Assembly (NCBI RefSeq): GCF_033958435.1
Contig: NC_134137.1
Location: forward strand, 176,465,501-176,529,500
Direction: 5' to 3'
Source of the DNA: Carettochelys insculpta
Taxonomy: Eukaryota > Chordata > Testudines > Carettochelyidae
DNA: 64,000 nt
The notes under the pieces were generated by a model that saw only the letters and a list, made by a program, of their open reading frames with translations, did no database searches and was not told the origin of the DNA. A program made the translations under genes and the position numbers. Of this stretch, positions 1-11,491 are shown piece by piece (the first letter of the stretch is position 1; each line of letters opens with the position of its first letter).

Positions 1-314
1 AGACCGCGTGCTGTGCAGGCTGAGTGTGTTTAGGAGGGGCCCTTTAAGGGAGCGGCTAGCTGTTGCCCCGGAAGTGCTAGTCCGCCCTGTGACCCTGTCT
101 GCAGCTGTTCCTGGCACCCTTATTTTGATGTGGGCCGCTGTGGTGTGTAGACGTTCCCCTGCAGCGCCTACTTCGATGTAGTGCTGCCCAACGTCAACTT
201 TGAACATCGATGGCACCAGCCCTGGAGGACGTGTAGACACTATTCATCGAAATAGCTTATTTCGATTTTGCTACATAAGCTATTTCGATGTAGCGTCCCC
301 GTGTAGAAGTAGCT
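1..314 (+). mobile_element. MITE 'type A', 3' part only
   Basis: This is the right-hand 310 bases of the element seen whole at 10,781-11,491. Both contain the block GGGGCCCTTTAAGGGAGCGG, several TATTTCGATG motifs and a right end reading GTGTAGAMGTAGCY. The left part lies outside the window. No coding capacity is seen. It is a non-autonomous DNA transposon; the superfamily is not decided by this copy. Confidence 0.75.
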
Positions 315-988
315 ATAGAGAGAAAGAATGAGGCTTGGTCTACACTAGGCAGGTAAGGCAATGGCAGACACACAATTCTAGCTATGGCAATTGTGTGGTT
401 AAATTCGACTTATCTGCAATCAACTTACCTGGCTGTCCTCACCGAGGAAGGTCAACGGGAGAGTTTCTCATGTCAACCTCCTTTACTGTTTGCGAAAGAG
501 TGTGAAATTGAACCCAAGTAGACTGACCCTGAGCAGGTTGATCTTCTGGCTAATGTAAACATGGCCTTAGTCTTCTCTACAGCCCTAAGTGAGAAGCATC
601 TGGTTTCTAGCTCATACAGCAAAGGCCCATGCACTGAGGTCCAAGGTTTGGTTTTGCCTGCTGGCATTACAGAAGCTTTGAATAATAGTTTTAACTGTAG
701 AAACAAAGAATTCTGCTCACCTTCCAGGTTTTCATGTCAACTCCACTACATTGCTTAAAGGAATATCAGTAATCCATTGGAAAATTGAAAGAAACACTCG
801 GATGTTTTGCTTTAAGAAATTGGCAGGCCATTAGGTATTGAACAGTGCTTTTGTACAATAGTTTCAGGATTTCAGTTTACCCACTAAGTACTGGTATTTA
901 GAAATAAACAATGAAAATTACAATTATTCCAGGAAGCAAACTATTTAGGAAAAGTGGCATTTTTGCATTTAAAATACAAACATTAAAA
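315..988. other. No recognised feature
   Basis: AT-rich sequence without a supported gene or repeat. The short open frames on both strands are without recognisable motifs. Confidence 0.5.
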
Positions 989-1352
989 ATCATAGAATCA
1001 TAGAACACTAGGACCGGAAGGGACCTCGAGAGGCCATCGAGTCCAGCCCCCTGCCCCAATGGCAGGACCAAGTACTATCTAAACCATCCCTGATAGACAT
1101 CTATCTAACCTGTTCTTAAATATCTCCAGCAGTGGAGATTCCACAACCTCCCTTGGGAATTTATTCCACTGTTTGACCACCCTGACAGTTAGGAACTTTT
1201 TCCTAATGTCCAACCTAAACCTCCCTTGCTGTAGTTTAAGCCTTTTGCCTCTTGTTCTATCCTCAGAGGCCAAGAAGAACAAGTTCTCTCCTTCCTCCTT
1301 ATGACTCCCTTTTAGATACCTGAAAACCGCTATCATGTCTGCCCTCAATTAG
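989..1352 (-). mobile_element. CR1 LINE, 3' end (5'-truncated)
   Basis: On the minus strand an 89-codon frame (1,348 to 1,079) encodes the C-terminal part of CR1 ORF2, with the family pattern KLFFLASED..RTRG..LKLQ..RFRLDIRK..F..RVVKQWN..P.EVVE. It is followed by the CR1 3' untranslated end and the octamer-like tail, seen on the plus strand as AATCATAGAATCATAG. Severe 5' truncation is normal for CR1. The frame is still open, so this copy is relatively young, but it encodes only the end of the protein and is not functional. Confidence 0.93.
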
Positions 1353-2414
1353 AAGAAAGACATTAAGGTAAATCACTGATATTAATGTTATGTTCTGCTG
1401 TTACTTATGTTCAGTTTTATACAGTTATTTTTGTTTCAGTTGAGAGGGAAAAGTAATAATCAGGATAAATCTAACACCTCAATCTAGGACACACTCAGAA
1501 TAAACAAATGCTCAATCTAATATATAATTGCTGCACTACCTTACATTAAAACGCATAACCATTTTTGACAACGTCTGGAAAGACAGTTCCTGCAGGTGTT
1601 TTGCATTTACCCAATGGCCACCATTTCTACTATAAATACTTTTCTATTTTTACTGGACTGCGTGTACAACAAATGAGAAGTTATATATGTATGCCATACA
1701 TAATATGTTATTTTTAAAAGAAAAATCATGTTTCTATTTCTAGTTAAATTAATAATTTAGATAATTTACAGATTCCTTTTTCAAAGAGATACCCAGTCTA
1801 CATTCTCAATGTACACACAAATTTACATGACACATACAATCTCAGTCATGGTAAATACAAATTGGAATTTTCTCATACAAATTTGCATGTGCTAGTAGGA
1901 TGGCTGAATGGCTATATAAATAGTTACTGCAACAGAAACACCATCAGATCCATGTAAATGCATGGGAACCTTGGATTTCTCCCACTGAAATTTTGCTAAT
2001 TAATAAATAATCTGAGTTTTCTGCTTCAAAACTAGCATTTTCATATGACTAAGGCATATATAGCATTTCACACTTAATAACTGTGAGGAAGGCATTTCTT
2101 TAGATCAGCTGTAGGAAGCAAGTCAGACAGGGAACTAGGAAAGGAGGTAGTAATAAACTTTAGTTAAGCAAAACAAAGATGGAATAGCTTTAAGCAAAAC
2201 CAGTAACCTGCAAAACCTGTTCCTTGTTCATTGTTAGAAGAAAGCAACATCTTTTGCAATTCCTTCCCATTACGTTGACAATAATTAAACTTCAGCTTCT
2301 TTCTACAGATATTTTACTTTTAGGGACAAAAGTGAAAATATGCAAAGTATTTTGAATATAACAGAAGTTGGCCTGAACTTCTACCCCAAGTTCAATTTTA
2401 TGCATGCATGTGCA
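1353..2414. other. No recognised feature
   Basis: AT-rich sequence; no gene, RNA or repeat could be supported. Confidence 0.5.
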
Positions 2415-2461
2415 CAGAGAGAGAGAGAGAGAGATTGAGATTGAGAGGGAGAGAGAGAGAG
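2415..2461. repeat. (GA)n microsatellite, interrupted
   Basis: A run of GA dinucleotides interrupted by GATTGA steps. It generates overlapping spurious frames (Arg-Glu or Leu-Ser repeats) on both strands. Confidence 0.95.
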
Positions 2462-4053
2462 AATATGTAAACGGCCTAACATTCAGCAGCCTAGTGATCC
2501 TGTCACATTTGGAATGTTCAGCCAGTATTTGGACACACCTTTGTTTTTGCAGCTCCTGCTGGAAGTCCTGCTGGTCCCAGAAGAGGCTCATTTCCTGTCT
2601 CCTACCAGCCCTGGGGAATATGAGCCACAGTATAGAACTAAGTAAGGTCTTCACTTTCACTCTCAGGCCTTGGAGACAGAAACTGAACCAGACAGGGAGA
2701 AATAGACACTTTTCTTCCCTCCAGAAGGGAGGAGCTGAATCAGTTAGGGAAGGGATCTTTATTCTTCTCTCTGCTGACAGTAGCAGGCCCAGAGAGTACT
2801 AAATTATCAGAATATGTGGAAAGATCAGGGATATCTGGGTTATTTATGGGGCTATCAGTCAGAGTCACAGATGGGAAACTTGGTATTTGATTTGTCCCCC
2901 CCGCTTTTTTTTTTTTTTTTGGGTATGAAAATCAATCATCTCTATCCCTTCTTTCTCATTTTCATGTGTTTCTGCGGTTCCAGATTATGGCCAGGAATGG
3001 AAGGAAGTGCTGAAATACCACGAGTAGATTTATTCTTACGCTATTTCTGGCCTGATTGGAAGCAGAGAGTATCTGAAATCCAGTACGTTGAGATACTAGG
3101 TTTCCATCTGATTTTTGGAGACTCCAGAGGTTCAGATTGTATCGCTGAGCACCATGAGAACCTGAACTATTGGGTGCATGGGTATGCAAAACAAGCCTCT
3201 GAACATTTTCCCATTCACTCATGAGTTCTACTCAAGAAGGAGAGGCAAGAACCCTATCCAAGAACATCACAAGTATTGCTTCATCTCAAATCAAGCTGTT
3301 AGGCTTTGGCTTGCTAAATGATGTTCTTAACATAATCAGTGACAGAGCCAGCAAGATTTCTATTAAAAGACCAAAAGACTTTCTATTAAATCTGTACCAG
3401 TACCACAGGGTATCATTAAATTGGATCTTGCTTTGAATCTAAGATTATTCCTTAGAGGTGTTCATTCCAGTTTCACTCTATTGCCAGGTTTCCGTGTCCA
3501 AATACAACGATTCTCTTACTTGACCTCACAATCATATGGAAGTAAACATAATTTATAGATATAGGCCCTAACCAAAATCTTGGCTATGAAGTTCGAGGGA
3601 GGGGCAATACAAACTTGAATCTGTATTCAAATTATACATCTGGTCTTTATCTCTGTAGCATATTGAGCCAAAGTCCAAACCTAAACATCCACAAGAATAA
3701 CTGTACTTGTATTTACTCTTCCCTGGAGAGCAACCACTTAAAGGCAGAGGCAACTATCTCACTTCCTTCTGACCTGAGCTTTTAAGTCTATATGGCTCAC
3801 TGAGCTACATTGTACTATTTCCAGCAAAACAGCCTGTTTTGCTTTCTCTACAAGGCTCGGATGAGAGCAGTCATACTCAGATCTCAGTGCTTCGGAGCCA
3901 AAAAAGTGATCAGCATTACCCAGAAAAGCCACAGCCACGTAGATTCACTGTTTCATTTACTATTTTTATATGTATACCCATTATTCTCACAGCAAGATGA
4001 CAGATAAAGTATTATTATTCTATCAGTTACAAGAGGTTAATAGCATAGTAAAA
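2462..4053. other. No recognised feature; T16 tract
   Basis: Contains a T16 tract at about 2,905-2,920. A 136-codon plus frame at 2,814-3,224 and an overlapping minus frame have no recognisable domain, and I do not call them genes. Confidence 0.45.
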
Positions 4054-4229
4054 GTATTCGAGGGCAACCATGTTAGTCTGTAGCATCACAAAAAACAAAA
4101 AAAACAATCTGTCCTGTAGCACTTTGAAGACTAACAAATTTGTGGTAATGAGCTTTCCTGGGTCAGTCTCACTTCTTCAGTTTTTCAGATTTATCTGAAG
4201 TGGTTTTACCCACGAAAACTCATTTTAAC
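4054..4229 (-). mobile_element. PLE-derived hairpin, degraded (family P2)
   Basis: The left side is the reverse complement of the PLE tail (ACCATGTTAGTCTGTAG, then GTAGCACTTTGAAGACTAAC and GAGCTTTCCTGGG). After the turn at TTCAGTTTTTCAGATTTATC the opposite arm begins (GAAGTGG, CCCACGAAAACTCATT) and soon ends. It has the same layout as the hairpins at 9.8 and 45.7 kb but is more diverged and shortened, and I could not see a clear target duplication. Confidence 0.75.
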
Positions 4230-5187
4230 TGCAGCTGTGTCTACACTACATTGTTTTTGGTTCCTGGAGAAGCTGCGGCAGCCCTTCCCCATGGAGTACA
4301 ACACAATCATACATAAAACATTATTTTAGAACAAAGATACTTAATAATAAAGGCACCAAATGATATGGCAAGAAGTTGCCACATCTGTCACACTCTTCTC
4401 CTAGGAGAATTTGAAATTCAGCTTGAAATCTGAATTTTGCAAGTTGGGTCCATCTTTTCCAAGCATTATTGCCTTTCTTTGATCCTTTCCATCTACTGAT
4501 TTCAAATGCTTGATAAACATTTATCTTCACAACAGCCTGGAAGAGAGGTGAAGACACTTGAAATAATTTGCAGAATGTTCTATGAGTCCATGGTAAAAAT
4601 TCAGAGTCCTGTTTCCCTAGTCCAGCACTCTAACCCTGCTGTATCACATTTCCAAAATCAACTAGTTTTAGTTTAATTAATGCAACGCCTTTTGCCGGGG
4701 GCTGAGGACACACAGCCAACAAATTGAAGACATTATCATAATAAGAATGCTTAGTAAAGTTGGGTAGAGCAATTCATGTTCTGGCAACAAAGGGAAAATA
4801 TCAAAAAGAGAGGAAGCTAAATATTAGAAGACTGAATGGCACAAGGGCAAAGATAATAAGAGGCTACACACTTACGATGTCATCTTTCATTCGAGGATCT
4901 AAAGTTACTCCAGAAATATTAATTTTCTCTCAGAAATAAAATATGTTGCAGATGGATAAAGTGAGGCACAAAGACCAAGACCAATTTTTTAAAATGTGTC
5001 CATTAATTTTTGTTATCTCATTTTTGAATTCTCAGTTTTGTTTCCTGATACCATGGTGATTGATGATCCTAAAAATAAAAATACAGTATAAATCCTATAA
5101 AATAAATTTAAAAAAATTATATTCAATTTTCCCATGTGCTGAGTCTAAAGTTTTCAGCTAGAGAAAGAGGGCCGCAACTACTCAGAG
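4230..5187. other. No recognised feature; possible MITE end
   Basis: At about 4,233 the string AGCTGTGTCTACACTACA matches the left end of the local MITEs, but no partner end follows. The rest is AT-rich and unrecognised. Confidence 0.4.
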
Positions 5188-5504
5188 GGTATGTGTACAG
5201 TAGGAACTAATTTTGAAGTTAACTTCAAAGTTAGGCGCTACTTTGAAGTAGCGGGCAGAGTCTACATATGTTTTCCCTTAACTTTGAAGTAAGGGAGCCC
5301 AATTTCAAAACCTTTATTCCATTCCCAGGAACGGAGTAGTGCCCTGCTTCAAAGTTTAACGAAGTTTAAGTTTAATGAAGTTTAATGAAGTTTAAGTTTA
5401 ACGAAGTAGGGTGTATGTAGATGCTCAACTTTGAAGTCTGTTACTTCCAAGTTGTCCTTTGAAATAAGTAAATTTGAAGTTATTTTTGTAGTGTAGACAC
5501 AGCC
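5188..5504. mobile_element. MITE with GTGTCTACAC-type inverted ends
   Basis: The left end GGTATGTGTACAGTAGG pairs with the right end, whose reverse complement starts GGCTGTGTCTACACTAC. Both continue into AACTTC/TTTGAAGTTA blocks. The inside has an imperfect tandem of AACGAAGTTTAAGTTTA-like units at 5,355-5,406. It is 317 bp with no coding capacity, a non-autonomous DNA transposon of the same group as the 10.8-kb copy. Confidence 0.85.
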
Positions 5505-6114
5505 AAAACCTCAAAAAAATCAGGTATAATGCTGCTCAGGTTGGGCGCCCAAAAGCTGATGCACCAGGAATTAACGGGCTAATTTGAAAATGTGGGCCGT
5601 TTGGATTGACGGTGTTGAGACACTGAGACAGAAACAGAGCCGGGAATATGATCTAGGAATCCTGATTTCTAGTCTCCTCTATCCACTAGAACATCCTACC
5701 TTTTACACTTATGCAAAGAAGTATACCTAAGAGACTAGGTAAGGGCGGGGGGGGGAGAATAGAAAGATGAAGTAAGGTAGGAAAAGGTAAAAGGGACACA
5801 TTTGAGTACTAATCTGTCTCTAAAGTGAAAAAAGGTTATCTGAATCACAAAGTGGCTTGGAGAGAAAGTAACATTGTCAGACAGACAGAGTAGGAGAAGT
5901 GAAATTCCCAGTCTCCTTTGTGGAACGCAGAAGAGAAGGGGACAGAAATAACAGCCAATCAATCAGCATGCTTAATAGGAATAACTAGATTACACCTCTG
6001 ATGGAATTCTACTTTCACTGGTGCAGATTTTAAATGTTTCTGTCCCCAGTCTCATCTAACCTGCTCCACCTTCAGAAACCTACCACCTCATTTCCCACCA
6101 TTCTTTTCTAATTG
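5505..6114. other. No recognised feature
   Basis: Unrecognised sequence with a short G-run near 5,748; no supported gene. Confidence 0.45.
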
Positions 6115-6116
6115 TA

Positions 6117-6727
6117 CACTCATCCCTCGCTATACGAGCACAATTGGTTCTCAACTTTCTGCTCATAGGTGTAAACTCATAAGAGGGACACTAAATACCC
6201 ATTAAAATACATGTAAAAGTCTCTGATTGGTTCCTAGTGCTCCTAACTCATCAAAGGAGCGGCAGCATGTGCCGCTGCTTTTGAAGGGTAAGTGAACTTT
6301 AGGTTGTGGGGTTGGAGAGGGTTAAAGGCTGGGGGCAGTTTGGGCCATGAGTGGGAGGGAGGGTTAAAACCTGGTGGTGGGTTGGATCCATGGAGCAGGC
6401 AAGGGGGTTAAGTCTATGGCAGGTTGGGTTTGTGGGGTGGGTGGGAGGTGTTAAGGCCACGGCAGATTGCATCTGTGAGGCTGGCAGGGTTCCAGGCTGC
6501 AGCAGGTTGTGGCCACAGGGCAGGCGGAGGGGGCTAAGGCTGCAGCAGTTTGGGTCTGTGGGGCTGGCAGGGGGGTGTGAGGCTGCAGCAGGTTGGGGCT
6601 GTGGGGAGGGGGTAAGGCTCGTATTAGCCAGGGGAGTTCACTCATCCAGTGAACAGAGGTAGGTACGTGTGTCCCTTGTTTTAGCGAGTACTCTGATGTA
6701 AAATACTCATTTAATGAAGGATGAGTG
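6117..6727. mobile_element. Tigger/pogo-like non-autonomous element, 611 bp
   Basis: The ends are inverted: the left reads CACTCATCCCTCGCTATACG, and the right, reverse-complemented, reads CACTCATCCTTCATTAAATG. Both are directly flanked by TA (6,115-6,116 and 6,728-6,729), the target duplication of Tc1/mariner-type elements. The CTCGYT..ACGA signature resembles Tigger/pogo termini; this family call is inference. There is no transposase. The interior has been taken over by a G-rich tandem repeat, listed separately. Confidence 0.8.
6320..6618. repeat. G-rich minisatellite inside the Tigger-like element
   Basis: About five degenerate units of some 55-60 bases built around GGCTGCAGCAGGTTGGG and TCTGTGGGGCNGGCAGGGG, with GGTTAAGG joints. 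The purine/G bias makes long meaningless frames on both strands (for example 6,351-6,662). Confidence 0.85.
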
Positions 6728-6737
6728 TATTAATAAG

Positions 6738-6759
6738 CTCTCTCTCTCTCTCTCTCTGT
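6738..6759. repeat. (TC)n microsatellite
   Basis: Short TC tract immediately to the right of the Tigger-like element. Confidence 0.9.
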
Positions 6760-7284
6760 CCCCACAGCATGTCATACACTTTCCAGAAAAGAAAAACTAC
6801 AAGCAATATCACCCAACAATCACTGTTCTGCTATGTTTTCTAAAGAGCCATTCCTAATCTAATGCTCTGGTCCAACATGCTTATGATACTGCTCCTAAAT
6901 TCACTTTCCAGTGCTAGCTGATTACTTTTTCTTAGACAATGGGACAGTTTTGTTTGCTGTTCTTCCATTATTTATCAAGTAATTAATGTCAGTCCCACAG
7001 GTTTGGGGATGTTGGCTCTGACGGATTTGGTCCAGGTTTGCACACAAGTGCTATAGTCCCCTTGAAATCCTTTCTAAATTCAATCTACATTAAACAACTC
7101 TGCAACCAAGTCCAGTGTTTTTATACAGTGGTGCGGCAGGCTTTCAAGCATTACATTGCCGATATCAATCTCTTACAAACCAGCTAACATCTGAAGTATA
7201 AGAGAAACAAAAGACTTGCCCATGGTCCCAGGTTAGGGAGTCGGTCCTGAATGAGACTAACCACCTTCTCCACAACTCCGCATG
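6760..7284. other. No recognised feature
   Basis: No gene or repeat supported. Confidence 0.45.
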
Positions 7285-7517
7285 AACTGCTGATAATAGG
7301 CCGCACCCTCCGTGACTGAACAGACCTCGTCAGCTCTCGCCCTCTCCTTGACTGAGACTCCCTCTTTAAACCCTCCTCCTAAACCTCCTGACTCACACAT
7401 CTGACGAAGCAGGTCTTTGCCCATGAAAGCTTATGCTCCAAAACATCTAAGGTGCCACAGGACTTCTTGTTGTTTTTGAAGATACAGACTAACTCGGCTA
7501 CCTCTCTGATACTTGTC
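7285..7517 (+). mobile_element. PLE 3' end, solo (family P1)
   Basis: Collinear with the last 230 bases of PLE copy 1 (about 35,130-35,364): a CTCGTCAGCTCT-type 3' UTR, a CTCTTTAAA block, then CTGACGAAGCAGGTCTTTGCCC, GAAAGCTTATGCTCC and the terminal CAGACTAACTCGGCTACCTC. It is plus-oriented with no inverted arm, so it is a simple 5'-truncated insertion. Confidence 0.85.
7393..7445 (+). ncRNA. Hammerhead-ribozyme-like motif, decayed
   Basis: Core CUGACGA at 7,401-7,407 and GAAA at 7,425-7,428, followed by stem III AGC-UUAU-GCU and C17 at 7,438. Stem II has lost two of five pairs (GCAGG against CCCAU), so cleavage is doubtful. It lies in a PLE tail, where hammerheads are known to occur. Confidence 0.45.
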
Positions 7518-7564
7518 ACCTTCTGTGAGATACTTAAGCTAATGAGCGCAATCAGCCCTTTGCT

Positions 7565-7720
7565 GGACTGGGCCCTAATTTTCTGACTAAATAAAACCAA
7601 ACACCCTTGCCCCCGCCCCAACCCCCTCACTCCATCCCCTTTTCCCCCATCACTTGTTTTATCCTACCTTGGCTCACTTGCTCATTTTCACCACACTGGC
7701 AAGGGTTCCTTTTCAAGCAG
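7565..7720 (+). repeat. Interspersed repeat fragment (CCAAACACCCTTGCCCC family)
   Basis: C-rich segment whose start (CTGACTAAATAAAACCAAACACC) and later block (CTCATTTTCACCACACTGG) resemble the repeat at 53,354. Reminiscent of a common C-rich reptile interspersed repeat; no name is assigned. Confidence 0.45.
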
Positions 7721-7876
7721 GTGTTCATTTGAAAACAGGACTCCTGGCCACCGTAGGCCCTAAAACTGGTGGCTTACCCCAGACTAACAATAATTTTCCT
7801 CCTGACTCCCAGCACACAGAAAACCAAGAGTCCTCATGAGAGGGGCACTGAGAGGTGTACTGAAAAGCAGTGACTG

Positions 7877-8148
7877 AGGCCACATCTCCATTATATCTGC
7901 AACAGCAGCACAGTCAAGTTGCTGGAGCATCATAGCCCAGTTGCCTCCTCCAACCATAGAATGGGGGGTTTCCATAAATCCACCTGTCTGAAAGGCAGTA
8001 GGTAGGCTGACAAATGACTCCTGCCATCAACCTACTCATATGTGCTCAGGAGGTTAGGTTGACTGAACTATGGCATTAAGGTGGTATAATGTTTCACAGC
8101 CCCTAACCAATGTAGCTGGGCCAATCCAAGTTTTAGATGTAGACCAGG
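7877..8148 (-). mobile_element. MITE (CCTGGTCTACAT...GTGTAGAC-type)
   Basis: On the minus strand it starts CCTGGTCTACATCTAAAAC and runs through CAGCTACATTGGTTAGGGG and GGTTGATGGC before ending GGAGATGTGGCCT. This is the layout of a widespread sauropsid MITE with GTCGGC/GTCGAC-rich interior. It is strongly decayed and has no coding capacity. Confidence 0.6.
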
Positions 8149-8395
8149 TAGTAGATTAAAACAGGACTCCAGTTATGTTTGGTTGATGGCAGTGACAAAT
8201 AATAGTCAATTGTTCTGCCCAAACCTGCAACCACATGAAGGTGTTTTGTGAATGGACAGATGGGAAAGCCGGATGCTGATTAGGAGAACAGCACTGGGTT
8301 CATTCACATCAGTGCACAAGAAGTGGAAATTACCACTACTCCGACTGAGTAGATTTTACACCCTCTTTGCATTCAGGTTATATGGACATACACAT

Positions 8396-8592
8396 CTCAT
8401 AGAAGTGGAAGGGACTGCAGGAGGTCATTAAGTCCAGTTCCCTGCCCTCTTGGCAGGACCAAGCACCAGCCCCTGCTTTTTTTTTTCCTTCTCCCCTTCC
8501 TATTTGCCCCAGATCCCTAAACAGCCCTCTTAAGGATTGAGTAGACCACCCGGGGTTTAGCAAGCCACTGCTCAAACCACTGAGCTATTTTT
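8396..8592 (-). mobile_element. tRNA-headed SINE with CR1 tail (tortoise pol III/Cry-like)
   Basis: On the minus strand the element opens with a pol III A box (TAGCTCAGTGG, plus-strand 8,578-8,588) and carries a B-box-like ACTCAATCC about 40 bases later, as in a tRNA. A tRNA-unrelated body follows (CTTAAGAGGGCTGTTTAGGG), then a poly-A-like stretch. The final part, GGACTTAATGACCTCCTGCAGTCCCTTCCACTTCTATGAG, is the CR1 3' end, the mark of a SINE mobilised by CR1 machinery. This architecture is known from turtle SINEs. It is not a tRNA gene: the acceptor and anticodon arms do not form. Confidence 0.85.
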
Positions 8593-9807
8593 GCATAAGT
8601 GTAAGTAACTGTACAAGGTACAGACAGAATCTGCTCTGCTGACTATCTTCAAATACTCATGCTGCTCTGATTGGCAAGAGGATTGCCTTTTACTTAGCTG
8701 TTTACTCCTAGAGTGTGCATTTTTATTATTAATTGTTTAACCATACAAAGCTGTAGTCAGAGCAGACAGGTTGAACAAATTGAAAGAACTGTTGTATTGA
8801 GCCCTGCTCAATGGCAAATTTGGGGATAAGGCATAATTCTCTAACTTTATACAAAGATTTAATGGCCAGTATTGAGTCACAAAATTATGTAAGTAAAATA
8901 ACAGCCAAAATATAATGCCATAGATGGCACTTTAACCTGCAATACTGCAGGAGTTAGATTTGAGTTGTATGATTTGGGATATATTTTAAGTTCACATATT
9001 CAGTGAAATCTTCTTTCAGCAATTTATTTTTCACAAAAAGATGTTACTAGCCACAACTGTAATTTACACACTGCAATGCACCACAGCAATTGGATTTTCA
9101 AGCCGTTGATTATAAAGAGAGTTTTACTGTGGTTAACTCACCAGAGCAGGTTCCACTGTTATTTTTCTTCTTAGACATGCTGAACTGGCTAATTAACAGT
9201 CCATGCAGTAACAGGTATATTTGTTTTAAATGGCTAGCAAACCCAGTAACTATACACAACATAATCCTGGGCATGCCATACCAACAGGGGGATGGTTCTG
9301 CTTTAAATCCCGTTGAAGCCAATGGAAAATGTTCATTGACTATACTGGGTTTTGGAACCAGCCCTATAACAACAAACCCAGAAAGTCTACTGCTCCTCTT
9401 ATCAGGGGCAGACTTTTGGCTCTCGCGGGAAACAGGGTGGCACATTTCATGTTGAAAGACATACAACACAGCACACAAATCCACACATAATTTATCTGAC
9501 AATTAATAATTTTGACCCTGCTGAGAGACTAAGAGAAGTTTATCCTGAGCAGCTGTCAGCTCTCTAGTGTAGCCGTAGCTTATGAATATATATAGAGAAA
9601 AAACAGACGAGAATTTATAGTAGCACAAAAGACGAACTACTCTTGTTTCTCCCAACAAGACCAAATTCTGCTCCCTGGCACATCTCGGCAGTCACATCAG
9701 GGTCCACAGACACTGCAATCTCTCAGGGCAGAACTAAGCATAAGGAATCAGCGCCGATCAACACCCACATTTTCATTTGCAGCTGGAGATGTCTGATTTA
9801 AAAACTC
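8593..9807. other. No recognised feature
   Basis: Two overlapping frames of 121-130 codons (9,090-9,455 plus; 9,502-9,110 minus) have no recognisable motif and oppose each other, so I treat them as chance. Confidence 0.45.
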
Positions 9808-9817
9808 ACTTTCATGT

Positions 9818-10037
9818 TGAATACTAACAGAGAAGTAGCTGTGTTGGTCTGTACTCCAACAAAACAAAGCAGCAGGAATGTAGCACTTTAAAGACTAACA
9901 AAATGATTTATTCAGAGATGAGCTTTCGTGGGACAGGCCCACTGAATCTGAAGAAGTGGGTCTGTCCTACAAAAGCTCATCACCGAATAAATCATTTGTT
10001 AGTCTTTAAAGTGCTACATTTCTGCTGCTTTGTTTTG
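9818..10037 (-). mobile_element. PLE-derived hairpin (family P2) with 10-bp target duplication
   Basis: Flanked by ACTTTCATGT at 9,808-9,817 and 10,038-10,047. On the minus strand it begins inside the tail (CAAAACAAAGCAGCAG), folds back near 9,940-9,950, and ends with the complete tail (CAGACCAACACAGCTACTTC). Arms share GTAGCACTTTAAAGACTAAC and AATGATTTATTCAG/GAATAAATCATT. The hammerhead core is broken: the partial arm has CAAA for GAAA, and the complete arm lacks CUGANGA. Confidence 0.92.
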
Positions 10038-10047
10038 ACTTTCATGT

Positions 10048-10780
10048 GTTTGGTTTAGAAAATAAGACCAAGGCTTACAAAGAATCAGCAGCCAAAGAAC
10101 TGAAGACACAAATTTCTGACAGCACAAGTTATAAAGCGGCAGTAAGCAAAACTAATCCCACCATGATTTTCAAGAAAGAATCACACATTTCTCTCCACAT
10201 TCCTATATTACAAATTGCTTTTCTATCTGACAACAAGCCTCATAGGCATCATGCTTTCTCCTCACATTATCTATGGGCATTCTACAGCTAGGGATGAAAA
10301 TACAATGCGTGCCATCAAGCTGTTATTCTGCTCGTAACACCTGGAGTTGACAGTATCTGAAATTCAGTGAATTGGTTAGCATATTTCTTGTCAGAGACAA
10401 AAAGTTATTTAGAGCGAAGCAAGAACCATGCGGTCACAGTAATTACCCATACTGTTCATTGGCAGGAAAAAGCTTCAGGGATAAGTTGCTGGAGCAAAAT
10501 ATTTGAGTCGAAAAAAGAACTTTGCTAGCTTCTCAGCTTTATACACATACAGTCACCTGAGATTGCTACACAAGTGGCCAGAGGAAGCTAGACATGTACT
10601 CCAACACCAATCACGCACTGGGACTAGGTAGTGAAGATTATCTGGAGAACGAAATGACTTTTGCTTTTGAAAATTCCAAGCTGAATACAGCTTTATGGCT
10701 CTGTGTTTAATCTATTTTTTATTTGCTTTTACTATTATTTCTTCACAGTTCCATGGTACCTTTCGTCCTAACATCACAAA
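10048..10780. other. No recognised feature
   Basis: AT-rich; no gene or repeat supported. Confidence 0.45.
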
Positions 10781-11491
10781 AGCTGTGTCTACACATGCAC
10801 GCTACTTCGAAGTAGCGGCACTAACTTCGAAATAGCGCCCGTCGCAGCTACACGCGTCGGGCACTATTTCGAAGTTAACTTCAACGTTAGGCAGCGAGAC
10901 GTCGAAGTCGCTAACCTCATGAGGGCATCGGAATAGCGCCCTACTTCGACGTTCAACGTCGAAGTAGGGACCGTGTAGACGATCCGCGTCCCGCAACGTC
11001 AAAATTGCCGGGTCCTCCATGGCGACCATCAGCTGGGGGGTTGAGAGATGCTCTCTCTCCAGCCCCTGCGGGGCTCTATGGTCACCGTGGGCAGCAGCCC
11101 TTAGCCCAGGGCTTCTGGCTGCTGCTGCGGCAGCTGGGGATCCATGCTGCAGGCACAGGGTCTGCAACCAGTTGTTGGTTCTGTGGATCTTGTGTTGTTT
11201 AGTGCAACTGTGTCTGGGAGGGGCCCTTTAAGGGAGCGGCTTGCTGTTGAGTCAGCCCTGTGACCCTGTCTGCAGCTGTGCCTGGCACCCTTATTTCGAT
11301 GTGTGCTACTTTGGCATGTAGACGTTCCCTCGCAGCGCCTATTTCGATGTGGTGCCGTGCAACGTCGAAGTTGAACATCGACGTTGCCAGCCCTGGAGGA
11401 TGTGTAGACGTTATTCATCGAAATAGCCTATTTCGATGTTGCTACATTGAAATAAGCTATTTCGATGTTGGCTTCACGTGTAGACGTAGCC
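10781..11491 (+). mobile_element. MITE 'type A', full length (711 bp)
   Basis: Left end AGCTGTGTCTACACATGC, right end (reverse complement) GGCTACGTCTACACGTGAAG. Several CGAAGTAGCG/TATTTCGATG palindromic blocks lie near both ends. The outer three bases are AAA on both sides, which fits a 3-bp target duplication but is too simple to prove it. The GC-rich centre (11,010-11,230) makes chance frames on both strands. CpG-rich ends suggest a fairly recent copy. No transposase. Confidence 0.88.

Noticed and set aside
2404..2802. 132-codon plus frame starting in a GA repeat
   Set aside because: Begins with microsatellite-coded Arg-Glu repeats and has no recognisable domain.
4233..4260. Separate MITE starting AGCTGTGTCTACACTACA
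   Set aside because: No partner terminus downstream; may be a truncated end, so mentioned only in the interval note.
8573..8592. Possible tRNA gene (A box on minus strand)
   Set aside because: Followed by SINE body and CR1 tail; no cloverleaf. Called as SINE.
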